The notes under the pieces were generated by a model. The model saw nothing but the letters and a program-made list of their open reading frames with translations. It was not told the origin of the DNA and did no database searches. Made by a program: the position numbers and the translations under genes. Of a stretch of DNA of 64,000 nucleotides, positions 1 to 11,744 are shown piece after piece. The stretch spans positions 2,984,335 to 3,048,334 of the forward strand of contig JALIRH010000042.1 in NCBI GenBank assembly GCA_023055505.1. The letters are read 5' to 3'. How positions within the stretch are numbered: the first letter of the stretch is position 1; every line of letters begins with the position of its first letter. This DNA comes from Callipepla californica brunnescens. Lineage: Eukaryota; Chordata; Aves; Galliformes; Odontophoridae.

Positions 1-457
1 ATCCTCCACCCAGTAAATCTTTTCCAGATGTTCGGGATACCTAAACCTGCCTTGAGGCTGCTTGAGCGTGGCAGGTCTGCTGGGCTGACAGAGCTGCAGT
101 TACAGAAAATTAACTTGCAAATGCTTCTTAGCTCTGTTATTTGTAGCAGGGAACAGCCAAACCTGCAGTCCAACTTAGTGTGGGCAGAGATGGTTATACT
201 CTAAGCTGGCTGGGGAGGTTTGATGCCCTGTAGCCTGGGGAGGCAGAGTGCTGCCCCTGGGAAGGGAGATCCAGGGTGCTCTGTTCACCTGTACCTGTGC
301 TGTCAGAAGAGGGACATGAGTCCTTTTGGCAGCTGGGCTTTGAGGACAGCTCAGGGATGCAAGTCCAGTGCTCTGCTGTCTGCTTTTGCTTACCCCGCAG
401 CTGTAGGTGGGCTGCAGAGCTGCTCTGTTCCCATCCCTGAACTCTGTTTCCCAACAG

Positions 458-1548
458 ATGTGAATTCCCGCTCTGCCCGTGTGCTCTTCCTTCTGGTCGT
501 GCCTGGACACTTGGTTTTCCTTTACACCATCAGCTCCATGCAGGGGGGCCACACTACGCTCACCCCGATTTTCATAGTGTTCTACATGACCGCTGCACTT
601 CTTCAGGTGAGCTGAATCCCCTCGCAGCGCAGTGAGGGGGCACTGCTGTGGCATCTGCAGCAGGGAGGAGCTGCTCAGCCTCAGGTGCATTGCAGGGAGA
701 TGTATGCTGTCCTGTCAGGTGCTTGAGTAATTGTTAATTGCTGGTGCAGAAAGCAGACTGTGCAGTTTGCGGGACCCCCACGCTCGTGGCTTTTCCTGCC
801 TGGCACTCCTGCTCCCTTCACAGCGGCTGTGGATGTGAGCAGAGAGAGGGCTTCCAATCCCAGCTGCTCTGCAAAGCCACAGTGTGAGCAGCGTGCAGCT
901 GTGGGGCTCTGCAGTGCTGCTGCTGTGCAGGAGAGGCCCTCCCAGCCCTGAGCAACCTGGGGTGGTGGCCAAAGGAGCCTTGTCCAGTCCTCGTCCCAGA
1001 CCTGAGGCTTTAGAAGATCCAGTGTGGATTTCTGCTGTCTTTAAACACTGATATGAACCTTCTCATCGTGCTCTGGTGGCTTCAGCTGCTGGGAAGCTGC
1101 TCTCCATCCCTGGCAGCCAAATGCTGCCGTCCCTTCCCAACAGTCCTATGTCATTCCGAGCCCTCTTTTTCTGCCCCGTATCTCTGAGCTTGTTCTGGTT
1201 AGATCTGAAGGTGGAGATGCAAAACGTGTAGCCTTCCTGGTGCTGGGGTACCAGTGCACTGAGCCATTATGTTTCAGGTGAGCTGCAGCAGCACTCCACG
1301 ACGACTGGGACTGCACAGGTTGGGGCTGTGGCTCACGTGGCTCTTTTCTGCCTCCCTGCCAGGTCCTCATTCTGCTGTACATTGCTGACTGGATGGTGCA
1401 CTGGATGTGGGGCAGGGACCTCGATCCTGACAACTTCTCCATCCCCTACTTGACGGCGCTGGGCGACCTGATTGGAACAGGTCTCCTTGCTCTCAGCTTT
1501 CATGTCCTCTGGCTTATTGGTGACCGGGACTCCGATGTGGGGGACTAG
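458..1548 (+). CDS. SLC41A1: SLC41A1, C-terminal part (last two coding exons)
   Basis: This is the 3' end of the plasma-membrane Mg2+ transporter (Na+/Mg2+ exchanger, MgtE-related SLC41 family). Two exons are visible. Exon 458-606 follows an AG acceptor at 456-457 and ends before GTGAGC. Exon 1363-1548 follows CAG and ends with TAG at 1546-1548. The reading frame passes through the 607-1362 intron in phase 0. The first exon encodes two hydrophobic segments around [15 protein letters not shown] and [15 protein letters not shown]. The second encodes [18 protein letters not shown] and a last membrane segment ending in [11 protein letters not shown]. These agree nearly residue for residue with the human SLC41A1 C-terminus as I remember it. 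The rest of the gene lies upstream of the window. Positions 1-457 look like intron. Confidence 0.95.
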
Positions 1549-3480
1549 CTCTCCCTGCCTCCCCTCCTCTCCTCTCAGCTCTCCTCCATTCATTTCTGTC
1601 GTGGTTGTTTTTCTTCCACCTTCCCCGCTTCCTCCCTCCCCCAGCCCGTCTCTCAGCGAGACTTCATCTTTGATACGGGATTCTCATTATTTTCAATGGG
1701 AATTTTATATTTCAAGCCAAGTTTGTACAGAAAATAAATCTAGTTTTAGGAAGGACGCGAAAGTGTAACGAGACAATCACCAAGTGCAATTTCCTAGCAG
1801 TTGTCTGACCCGGTGTTCTGGGGGAGCACGCAGGAAGCCCACCTGTCCCAGCCACTGCAGGTGAAGGGCTGCATAGTTTGCTTCATAAGTGCTTTAAATA
1901 CTGGAGATAAGGTTCAGATGTGCGTTACCTTTAGCAGAGTACAGCCTTGTGGTTGAGGGCACGGGGATTTGCTGTTCTCTCTCTCTCTTGTGAGCCTCCC
2001 CCTCGTGTTTTCTCCCTGTGTTCCTCCCCTGTGCCTCGCACCCAAAGCATTGCATGGTCAGGAGGTTACCCAGCTCTGTGCATTAAGGCTTGCTTTCAGC
2101 TGCTGTGTGTGTGCGCTGCTCGTGGGAGCACTGCAGCTGGCAAGGAGCTGCTCTGTCCCTTCCCTTGCTGTGCCTGAAGCATTTCAAACCCAGGAGCGTT
2201 ACACTGCTGCTCTCTTAGAAGATGCTGTCTGTGTTCAGCTGTTGGCTTTCTCTGTATGCTGTAGGAAACAGGTCAGCAGTGCCTCCCCACGTGGAGCAGT
2301 GTCAGCCCAGCATGCCAGCAGGGGCTGAGTGCTGTGAGCTGTGTTTCCCTGCTGCTTTTTGTGCTGCCCAGCTGGGGGGCAGCCAGGAAACCCTCCCTTC
2401 CTCCCCCTGTGCACCCTGCGTGGGTTCTCATGCAGCCTGCAGCGGCATAAGGAGAGGAAACCTGTTCAGGCTGTGTGACTGAGGCGTTTGTAAATCGTCT
2501 TCCTGAGCGCTGCTGGCGCTCAGTGCTTCTTTTTTGCTTTTCCCATTTGGATATAAATCGATTCAGTGAACTGAGCACGGTTTATTTAAGTGGATCTTTT
2601 TGACTTGGGAGCCTCGCTCAGCTGCACTGAGTTTAAGCGATGCGCTCGAGCGGACGGTGCTGTTCAGCAGGCTCTGATGCATGAACTGAAACTGAATGCA
2701 TGTGTGCATGGGAGGGGGAAAACTGTCCCACGGGAGCCAGTTTTGGTGCTGCAGTGCCTGGAGCACGGCGAGGTGCTGCTCTCAAACGTTCAAGGAGGTG
2801 CCCACAGTCCCCAGTGCAGTGTCCTGGCCCTGAAATAACACCTGAGCTCTCCCGGAGTTTGCACTGCTCCTGCAGGTCTGGGACGTCACCCCAGAGCTGT
2901 GGGATTTGGGGTCTCCTAAGGCTTCAGTTCCTCCCTTGGGTGAACTTGGCGTTTCTGTCACAGAGAGCCAGCACTCCGCTCCTTACCATGCTCACGTGGG
3001 GCTCACCATCCCCTCTCCATCCCTCCAGCCATCCTCCTCCTCCTCCTCACTTGGCTGCTCGCAGGTCTGATTCAGCCACAGCTCTGTTCAAAAAAACACA
3101 AAGAAAACCAAAACAGTGGAACAACACACGCCAAACTCACACCCCCAGAGCAGCAAGTCTGAGCACAGGGACTTCTGCAGCTCTCCCCCTTCCCTGCCTG
3201 GCGCTGAGGGCTGGGTGGGATAGCAGTGTTAAGGAGAACTGCTGCTCGGGGTCTTCTGTGGGGTGGACAGGTTGGGGAAGAACCTCAGTGAGCAGCCAAG
3301 CAAAAGCTTTTCCCACTCGGTTGCATGGCCCACCCTGCAGACGAGAAACACCGTTTACTCTTTTTACCGAAGGAGAGACAGAAGACTGTCTTAATTATTT
3401 ATAGTTTCTGTAACTGGATTGACGGATGTCAACCGATGATAAATTATATTTCGTTAAATAAAGATGACGTTTATTTATGC
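1549..3480 (+). other. SLC41A1: SLC41A1 3' UTR and polyadenylation signals
   Basis: No coding exon is visible here. Canonical AATAAA hexamers occur at 1733-1738, about 185 nt after the stop codon, and at 3457-3462. Two 3' ends are therefore possible, a short and a long UTR. Which one is used cannot be read from sequence alone. Open frames in this stretch are short and look non-coding. Confidence 0.55.
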
Positions 3481-4050
3481 GGACTGCAGTGCCCTTCCTT
3501 TGAGGCTCGGGGTTTCTCCTGCTGGTGGGGGTTAGAGGGGAGTTCTTTCGCCACGAGGCTTTGGAAGACGGATTGGTTCACGCTGAGATGAACGTGGTTA
3601 ATCCGGATGGGAGGTTTCTGTCCTGCGTGGTGGGATTGGGGTGGGCATGGGGGGGCTGGATGATAATGAGGGGGGGATTGTCTGTGTTCAGCTGGGAAAG
3701 CAGTGGGGGGCTCTGTGGCCGCCTGGAGAGGGGGGCAGGGGGAGGAAGGAGGTGCGTGGCTCATGGGAACAGCACAGTGTGTGTTGGAGGGGGGTCAGGC
3801 TGAGCAGGAGTACGGCTTTCCCATGAAGGGGAGGACTTCACAGGGTGGTGTCCCTCCCATAACGTGCACTGAGTTCTGGCTCTGCGATGTGCCCGCAGCT
3901 CTGTGCCATTCCCTTCTGCACTACTCCGTTCCCGTTCTATTCCAACCCACGCGATTCTCAGCTCTGTTCCAGTCCACTTTATCCTATTCCGTCCCATTCT
4001 GCTCTGTCCCGTTCTCTTCTGTTCTAGCCTGTTGCGTTTGGTTCTGTTCT
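3481..4050. other. SLC41A1-RAB29 intergenic spacer
   Basis: About 570 bp without a recognisable gene. The first half is G-rich on the + strand. From about 3900 it becomes pyrimidine-rich with irregular CCATTC / CTGTTC-type words that grade into the regular 15-bp minisatellite that follows, as if they were its degenerate edge. Confidence 0.6.
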
Positions 4051-4315
4051 GTCCCATTCCACCCTGCCCCATTCCATCCTGCCTGGTTCCATCTTGCCCT
4101 ATTCCATCCTGCCCCATTCCATCCTGCCCCATTCCACCCTGCCCCATTCCACCCTGCCCCATTCCACCCTGCCCCATTCCATCCTGCCCCATTCCACCCT
4201 GCCCCATTCCACCCTGCCCTATTCCATCCTGCCCCATTCCATCCTTCCCTATTCCACCCTGCCCTATTCCACCCTGCCCCGTTCCACCCTGCCCCGTTCC
4301 ACCCTGCCCCGTTGC
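4051..4315. repeat. 15-bp minisatellite upstream of RAB29
   Basis: Tandem array of about 17 copies of CATTCCACCCTGCCC, with C/T variation at the CCACC/CCATC position and a few units with CCTATT or CCGTT. The unit length is a multiple of three and contains no stop codon in several frames, so it produces long artificial open frames on both strands. It ends about 165 bp before the RAB29 start codon and abuts the CpG-rich promoter. Confidence 0.93.
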
Positions 4316-4482
4316 ACTCTCCCACCCGCTCCGTTCCTCCCCGCTCTGCCCCGATCCTTTCCGCCCCGCCCCGCGTGGACCGACGCGCTCCGGAACTGCG
4401 CGGAGCGGTTCCGCCTGACCCTCACGTGACCGCGGGGCCGGGTGGGTTTGTTTTTTTTGGGGGGGGGGGGGCCGTGGGTGCG
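4316..4482 (+). promoter_or_regulatory. RAB29: RAB29 promoter / 5' UTR with a palindromic E-box
   Basis: CpG-rich segment with GC boxes (CCGCCCCGCCCCGC near 4360-4373) and no TATA box. A perfect TCACGTGA palindrome lies at 4422-4429 inside CTCACGTGAC, close to the CLEAR / M-box motif bound by TFEB, TFE3 and MITF. A run of T followed by a run of about a dozen G (about 4451-4473) directly precedes the ATG. The transcription start is inferred, not seen. Confidence 0.65.
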
Positions 4483-6160
4483 ATGGGGCATCGGGACCGT
4501 ATGTTCAAGGTGCTGGTGGTGGGGGACGCCACGGTGGGCAAAACATCGCTGGTGCAGCGCTACGCCAACGACAGCTTCAACCGGCACTACAAATCCACCG
4601 TGGGAGGTGAGCGTGGGGGGTTGGGGGGCTCCGTGGGGGGGGGGGGGGGTGCGGATGGGGTCGAGATGCTTTTAGTTGGTCACTCTGTCCCTAACGATGC
4701 TCCTTTCTTGGCAGTGGACTTTGCCCTCAAGGTGGTGCAGTGGTCGGAGTCGGAGACGGTGCGGCTTCAGCTCTGGGACATCGCAGGTACGGGGACACGG
4801 GGCACGGCTCCTCCTGGGGACACGGCCCTGAGATCCCCGTGCTGGGCTGGGAGGACACGCGTGGGGCCGTGGGCTCCTCCCCGATCGCCCCATCTTGAAA
4901 AAGAAAACAGGAAGGAGGAGAGAAGAGGATTTCGGTTTCAGTCCCGAAAGGATATTTGGGAAGGGAGAGCAGAGGATCTCGTCCCACGCAGTGCTCAGTG
5001 CCCACGCCGGGGTGCACCCCGCGTCTCCTCACTGTATAGTTGGGGTTTGGAGCTGGGGAAACGTGGGCACATTGTGCGTGATAACCCCTGGGGGGATTTT
5101 GCCTTTTTCCTTTCATCCCCAAGGGCAGGAGCGCTTCACGTCCATGACCCGGCTGTACTACAGGGAGGCATCAGCCTGCATCATCATGTTCGACGTCACC
5201 AACGTCAGCACCTTCAGCAACAGCCAGAAGTGGAAGCAGGACCTGGACAGCAAGCTCACGCTGCCGGACGGGAGCCCCGTGCCGTGCCTGCTGCTGGCAA
5301 ACAAAGTGAGCAGCACGGAGCTCTGTGTGTGTGTGTGTGCTGTCCTTGTGCTCCCAGCCCTCCCAGTGCTGGCAGGATGGGATGTGTGGCGGTGCTTTCT
5401 TGTCCTGTGCCTCTGTTCCGTGCTTCACTGAGGATCTCTGATGAGATAAACGTATTGCTGCTTGCAACACCTCGCTAAGAACCTTGCCCTGAGAACTCAG
5501 GTGGAATCGCGGGGATGGGATTCCTCCCAGCGCTGAAGGGTGAGAGGAGGAGTTCCCCTCTCGTTTTTTGGGAGCTGAAAGGCTGAGGCTCACCCGACTG
5601 ACTGCTGTTTTACAGTGCGACCTTTCCCCGTGGGCAGTGACGAGAGAAGAAGTGGATCGCTTCAGCAAAGAGAACGGCTTTTCTGGTTGGGTGGAAACGT
5701 CGGTCAAGGAGAACAAGAACATCAACGAGTCCATGAGGTAGGCACTGCAGCTGATAGGACTGAGCTAGGGAAGGGAAGATGCTGTCAGCGAGTAACAGAC
5801 AGCAGCAGTAACGTGCAAGGGAACGTCCTGGAGGGGAACTGAATTCTAGGAGGTCAGAAGTTATTGCTACCCTTGGTCAAGCTGCTTGAACCATGGAAGC
5901 TGATCCTCTCCAAGCTCTGGAGTTTTGTGTACAACCAGGACGAGCTGTCGCTGTGGGTTGTTTTTTTTTGCTGGTTTTGCTTGGTTCTGTTCTTCTCTTT
6001 GCTGCCCTAAAATGACGTGGCCCGATGCTGTTTGTCTTCCAGAGTCCTGATCGAGAAGATGATGTCCTCATCCGCTGGGGATGGAAGTCCTGCTGCTTCC
6101 TGGAGGGGGGATTATATTAACATCAGGGAGACGTCCCCGCCGGGCTGGGCGTGCTGCTGA
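4483..6160 (+). CDS. RAB29: RAB29 (RAB7L1) small GTPase
   Basis: Complete Rab GTPase of the Rab32/38/29 group, which acts at the trans-Golgi and stressed lysosomes and recruits LRRK2. Five coding exons: 4483-4606, 4715-4786, 5124-5305, 5616-5737 and 6043-6160. All junctions are GT/AG and the frame is continuous, giving 205 aa against 203 in human. Visible motifs: P-loop GDATVGKTS (about residues 14-22), switch II WDIAGQERF, guanine-specificity motif NKCD split across the exon 3/4 junction, and ETSVKEN for G5. The C-terminus ends in CC, the double-cysteine geranylgeranylation signal. The start MGHRDRMFKVLVVGD aligns with human MGSRDHLFKVLVVGD, and no better upstream ATG exists. Introns are only about 110-340 bp. 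Confidence 0.97.
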
Positions 6161-9060
6161 TGCACTGACTGCACCCCCTGCTTGGATTTTCTCCCCCTTC
6201 TTTGTTTGTTTTCCACACGATAGTGACCTGTCCTCTCTTCAGTCCGTACTCACTACGCATCGCTGCAATGATTTGGAGGGAGGAAAGGAGCCCTCTTTCT
6301 TCCAGCACAGCAGCACTGGGAAGTTCTGCTGCTGGGAGCGTGGTGCTCAAGCACGTGGCTGGGGTCCATCCTTTAAAACACCGAGCACTCGTCTTCGTGT
6401 ACAACAGCCTGTGTCACAGGGTGAAGGACGTGGAACGTGTCTCCTTAATGTTGTTGCACCTTTTATGGCCCCGCTCTACAGAGGCACCGTCCCGGAGTGC
6501 TGCACGCCCTTCATTTGATGCACACGAAGTTGAAGTGTTCTCTCTGCTCCTGTGGGTTTCCCGGGGTGGCATTACGGCAAAGCCTTCCCTCCGTGCTCTG
6601 CTTCTGCCACCAGAAACCGATGCACCTCAGCACTGTCACCCACTGAGCTTCAAGGACGGACCTGAGGAGCCCTAAATCATGTGCGTGCTGCCTGTGGAGC
6701 CTCACAGCACAGACCCCAGCTTCGTCAAGCACTGCCCAGTCGCCTTCTGTTCCTTCACTCTGCTCAGCACGGCCCTACGTGTTCTCTTCTGCTGCCACTG
6801 CTGTAAGGAGGAATGGGTCGCAAAGCCCTTTGTGTGACAGAACAACAGTTCTTCTCACTTCCAGCACACCTTGCATCGCCTTGCCACCGTTACCGTGCAG
6901 GGAGGAGTGACTTTGGTGGCAGGCATAGTGCTGGAAGCACACTGCTGGGTTCAGACTCCAGGGGGCAAGCAAAGAATCACACCGAATCCACAAAGGAGAA
7001 GACTTCACGGGGCAAATGGAAGTGAAGAGGGCTGCTCCCCACTTGCTTTTCTGTGCCCCCTTTTCCTAGTGTATCCCCTGGATATGCACGGCTGTGAATG
7101 GCTCTTGCCAACAGCAGACTGGTACAAGCACATCAGAGTTCTGTTGGAGGAGCTGATAGGAAGGCCAGCCTGCAAGGCTGCGGCCACACAGCACTGCGTG
7201 TGCTTCACGTGTGCATCCTCTGCCCTGGAATTGTCCTGCCCGTGCTGAGGTGAGGATTTAAAGAGGTGCTCTTCAACAAGGATTGAACACAAAGTGTCCA
7301 AACTGTTCTTCTTTACATCTCCCAGCGTGCCAAGAGATTAAAAAGACAGGAAAACTTTCCCTCGAGCATCTGTCACCTGTGGATGCAGAGTAAGAATGGG
7401 AACTGATTGCCTTCACTAAGCACCAAAAAAAGAACCCAAATGAGCTGAGATTGTGTTATCTGTGGTCGAGAAAGATAAGCTGTGAGTAAGGGCTGCAAAG
7501 CCTAGGCCTGATGTTGTGCTCCAAACATCTGGGGTAAGATTCTGCTGTGCAAATACTGCCAAATTCAGCCTTATGAGCACTTAAATAATACCCTCCCCTG
7601 TGCCATTGGATTAACTGGAGAAACACATGAAATGTGTAGAAGTGCTCAGGAGCAAAACTGGACTGCTTGGATGCATTTTACTTTCCAGACATGGTAGGGA
7701 AAAGGAAAAGAAAAAATCCCATCAATACTTTTAGTCCTCTCTGAAATGCAGGGAAAAAGAGTCTCATTTTTAAAAGGATTCATCATGAAGCTTTTAAGAC
7801 TTGTGTGTTCTTTATTGATTGCTCTGTGTGAGCTAACAGACCAAGATCTGGAGCCTCCTGCGTGGGTGAAGGGCTTGAGGCAGTGGAAGTCTCTGCCCAA
7901 GACCAACTGCTGCAGCCACAAAAGCTTGGAACTGAGCAGGAGCTGCACGGCTTTGATTTCCAGCTGGCCATGCATCTTGCAGGAGAGCATCTCACACCTT
8001 CTGAACATCGGTTGGATACGTACCAGTGCCTCCTCAGTCTGAATATTCCCTAAGTGCCTCTCAGAAACAAGAAAAAAGAAAAAGCCAAAGGAAGATCTTA
8101 CCTGATTTTCTTTTGTTATCACATGATTCCTGTTCCACTCAGTGTTTTCTGGTACCGGTGCACGCCTTGGTGGTCGGCTGGTTAAGTTTTCCTGCACTGC
8201 TTTCCGCTTTTTAACATCTTAACGCACACAGCAAGCCAGTGTCAGAAAACATCACTGCACAGCAGCAGCAGTTGTCACTTGAGATCACTACGAGAACCCC
8301 AGCAGACAGGAAAATGACTTTACTGTGCTCAGAGCTTGCTGTGTGTAACAGAAGCTGCTTCTCGTTCAGTCCTGTAACACAAACCAGTCCCAAAGCCCCA
8401 ACGAAGCATGCTTTGTGCTGCCTTAGTGTGTAAAGAGAACGGCTGTCTGTGAAACTGGTCGTGCCCTCCTTGTGCTAGTTGAAATAATTCAACTGAGAAG
8501 TGAATTTGAGTGAAGCTACGCCTCTAAGACATATTTTAAGCTCAGTTGAAGTCTTGTTCAGGCAGAACGATAAGAACTTCCAGCTTTCAGATACCAGTCA
8601 GAAAAGCCTTGCCTTCATTCTGGCAAGCAGTGTCTTTGTTTTGGAAGTGGCCCTTGGTTTCTGCTTTCTGCAGTGCCTGCTTTGACGTTGTCCTCGGTGT
8701 GATTCTGGGCAAATCGTACCCATTTCGTTCCGTTCCACGTGTTTCTCATTGCTCTAACTCTTCAAATTGTGGTCACGGGACTCAAAAAGGCATTTAGTTA
8801 GAGATTTAATGTGTTGGTGGCAGCAATCTGTGGATCCACGTAGAAACTTTTACTGAATCAGAAGTAATGAGGTCAATATTGAGTTGTTTTTTTTTAAAGC
8901 AGTGTAGTTCTATGCAAGTATTTGAGAGACAGGGTTCTCATTGCTGTAACACTGCAGTGTTATCACATTTATACAAAGAGGAGAAACTGCTGGGAGGTGT
9001 TCTCCCTATCAGTCTGTTACTGAACGCAGTATTGCTTAAGTCTGAAATAAAGGAAGTTTG
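6161..9060 (+). other. RAB29: RAB29 3' UTR (inferred)
   Basis: About 2.9 kb with no recognisable coding exon. The first strong AATAAA after the RAB29 stop is at 9046-9051, followed by a T/G-rich stretch (TGCTCGTGTAGTGGTTGTTT), as expected for a cleavage site. The UTR length is inferred. A shorter transcript using ATTAAA near 7337 is possible. Confidence 0.5.
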
Positions 9061-9619
9061 ACATTGCTCGTGTAGTGGTTGTTTTCCTGTCTCAAGAGTC
9101 CTAAGCAATGGGTACATGAGATCAAAACAGAAACAATACTGCTGCCAAGAAGAGGAGGTGGTGTAAAGCACGCAGTGTGCATTGCCCTGCGCTGCCAGCA
9201 CAACAGATTAGATCCTTTTCACTGGAAAACCTTGCTGTCTTCATTATGGTTGTGTTATTGACCTACAAGTGGGACATAAACACACGAAACTTTCGCATCT
9301 GTGAGTCAGTCGTGGGGGCTTTTAATCCAATATATCCAGCTAAGAGGAGGAAGAAAAGAACTCCTTGCTGCGGCTGTTTGTTAACAGGCCTTCCTCCTTA
9401 GCTCGTGCAGCGCAGTTGGGAGGCTGGCTCTCAATGCCCCTCTGATCAGCTTGATTGTCACGAGTATTGACCCGCACGGGACAGATCTGAAGGCAGCAAT
9501 TCCAAAGGGGACAAACTGAGCTCACTCAAGGAACGAGATGGTGTCCAACGACTCCTAGGCTTTGCTGAAAGCTGACCGCGCTGCGTTCCCTTCTCAGGTC
9601 ACCTCAGACCTCACCAGAA
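9061..9619. other. RAB29-NUCKS1 spacer before the CR1 insertion
   Basis: About 560 bp of unique-looking sequence. I see no gene, repeat or motif that I can support. Confidence 0.5.
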
Positions 9620-10640
9620 GGTTAGCACTGGGTTAGCCCAGCGGGTAGTGGTTAATGGAGTTAAGTCCAGTTGGCGTCCCGTCACGAGTGGTGTCCCCCA
9701 GGGGTTGGTATTGGGGCCCATCTTGTTTAATATCTTTATTGATGACCTGGATGAGGGGATTGAGTGTACCCTCAGTAAGTTTGCGGGTGACACCAAGCTG
9801 GGAGGATGTGTCGATGTGCCTGAGGGTAGGGAGGCCATTCAGAGGGATCTGGATAGGCTGAACAGCTGGGCTGAAGTCAATGGGATGAGGTTCAAGAAGG
9901 CCAAGTGCCGGGTGCTGCACTTTGGCCGCAATAACCCCATGCAGTGCTATAGGCTTGGGGCAGAATGGCTTGAAGAGTGTATAGAGGAAAAGGAGCTGGG
10001 GGTGTTGGTTGATGCTCGGCTCAACATGAGCCGGCAGTGTGCCCAGGGGGCCAAGAAGACCAATGGCATCCTGGCCTGTATTAGGCGTGGCCAGCAGGAG
10101 CAGGGAGGTGATCATCCCCTGTACTCAGCTCTCGAGTGCTGTGTTCAGTTTTGGGCCCCTCACTACAAGAGAGACATGGAGGCCCTGGAGTGTGTTCAGA
10201 GAAGGGCAACAAAACTGGTGAGGGGCTGGAGCACAGGTCTGACGAGGAGCGGTTGAGGGCGCTGGGATTGTTTAGCCTGGAGAAAAGGAGGCTCAGAGGA
10301 GACCTCACTGCACTCTGCCACGTCCTGAAGGGAGGCTGTGGTGAGGAGGGGGTCGGCCTCTTCTCCCAGGTAACTGATGACAGGACAAGAGGGAATGGCC
10401 ACAAGTTGCACCGGGGAAGATTTAGATTAGATTTGAGGGAAAAATTTTTCTCTGAGAGAGTGGTCAGGCACTGGAACGGCCTGCCTAGGGAGGTGGTTGA
10501 GGCAACGTCCCTGAAGCGTTTAGATGAGGTGCTGAGGGATTTGATTGAGTAGCTCGGTGGGTAGGGATGGTGGTGTGAGGATGGTTGGCCTAGATGATCT
10601 TGTAGGTCCTTTCCAACCTCATGAATCTATGAATCTATGG
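9620..10640 (+). mobile_element. 5'-truncated CR1 LINE with inactive ORF2 remnant
   Basis: About 1 kb of CR1 non-LTR retrotransposon in sense orientation. Frame 9648-10256 encodes the C-terminal part of the reverse transcriptase ([26 protein letters not shown], then FAGDTKLGG, then [19 protein letters not shown]). The catalytic FADD box reads FAGD, so one of the two metal-binding aspartates is lost. The frame is broken near 10200-10250. The C-terminal region then continues in another frame (10136-10552) with [13 protein letters not shown] and [12 protein letters not shown], ending in a TAG. The 3' end shows the CR1 signature GATGATCTTGTAGGTCCTTTCC and a short octamer repeat, ATGAATCT / ATGAATCT, at 10620-10638. 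It is a dead copy. The 5' boundary is approximate. Confidence 0.95.
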
Positions 10641-10699
10641 ATGCCACCTTAGCACTGGGCTGGATGCGAGGATCTCAAGAGGTCCCTTCACAGCCCCCT

Positions 10700-11744
10700 C
10701 GGGTTCTGCGACGCACCGTGGGCACGTTTTATCTCCCCACCTGCGCAGAGCAGCTCCTTCTCTGGCCGCGGTGCCCCGCGGGGCTGTGTTTACGCGCTCC
10801 CTCTCGGTAGAGCCCTCAGCGGGAGGAGGCCCGGCCCGCGGGCACGCTTACATGACAAAGGCCGCCGCCTGCTCTAACCGCGCGGCCTTAAGCCGCAGGT
10901 GCGCCGAGGGAACGGGCTGCGGCTGAGCTCCGCGGGACAGCGGCCCCACGGAGAGCACCGGGAGCGTCCCGCGTGGGCGCGGCCGCGCGGGGGCGGTGCT
11001 CTGGAGGCCGCCGTGGGGCGGCGCGGCGCTTCCCCGCCTTTTCCCTCCAACGGCGCGCCGGGCCCCGCGCGGCGAATCTGCCGACGGCGCCCCGCCGCTC
11101 CCCCCGACCGCCTGAGCCCCGGGGAAAATTCCAGCTCGGCATCCGAGGCGGAGCTGCGACTGTGGAAACGGGGGAGCGCTGCGGGGGAGCGGCACACGGA
11201 GCGGCGGAGGCGGTGGCGAATCTGCGGCCGGCGCCTCAGCCCCGCTCTGCGACTCAGAGCAGCTTGAGCATGCGGGGCGCCCTCACCCCCCCCCCCCCCT
11301 TCCCCGCGGGGCGAGTGGGCGGGGCCTACCCGCCGTGATGGTTCGAACTGACCAATGAGACTTGGCCCGCCTCCCCCCGCGGCCAATGAGCTGCGCGGGA
11401 GGTGGTGCCAGCGGGCTAGGCTGCGCCGCCCCCCGCTCGCATCCTCCGAGCGGTGCGAACGCGACCATTTTGCGGGGGGGAATCGGCGGAGCGGCGGCGG
11501 ACGGAGCGGGCCCGGCGGTGCCAGGCCCACGCACAGCAGCGTGGACCCTCCCACGGGCGGGCGCGGGCCGGAGGCTGCGGCCCTGAGCGGGCGGAGAGGC
11601 GCGGCCTGAAGCGCGGGGCCCAGCGCTGCGGGGAGCGGGCAGGCGGCGCCGAGCGAGCGTTGCGGGGCTCGTCGGTTTCTTTTACCCTTCGTTCCTTCGG
11701 CTGCGGGAGACGTCCCCCGGGCCGGGCCCGAAGAGCCGGGGAAA
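10700..11744 (+). promoter_or_regulatory. NUCKS1: NUCKS1 CpG-island promoter and 5' UTR
   Basis: Extremely GC- and CpG-rich block that continues past the ATG to about 12.4 kb. Two CCAAT boxes in the same orientation lie at 11352-11356 and 11383-11387, 31 bp apart, the arrangement typical of NF-Y promoters. A YY1-like GACCATTTTG (11464-11473) follows about 80 bp later and often marks transcription starts of housekeeping genes. The start is therefore likely near 11450-11520, leaving a 5' UTR of roughly 230-300 nt. There is no TATA box. A run of 14 C lies at about 11287-11300. Confidence 0.7.

Noticed and set aside
3761..4325. Minus-strand GQGGM / GWNGA repeat proteins
   Set aside because: Translations of the same 15-bp minisatellite on the other strand, with no gene context.
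3703..5478. 591-aa open frame across the RAB29 promoter and first exons
   Set aside because: It runs through the stop-free 15-bp minisatellite, then through RAB29 introns and exons in mixed frames. Repeat peptides such as FHPAPFHPA are satellite translation.
6950..6975. Second CTCF site (CTCCAGGGGGCAAG)
   Set aside because: Lacks the CCNC left part and the GC at the right end of the core. It falls in the RAB29 3' UTR and is too weak to call.
9648..10256. 202-aa open frame as a host gene
   Set aside because: It is the CR1 reverse transcriptase C-terminal part, truncated and mutated.
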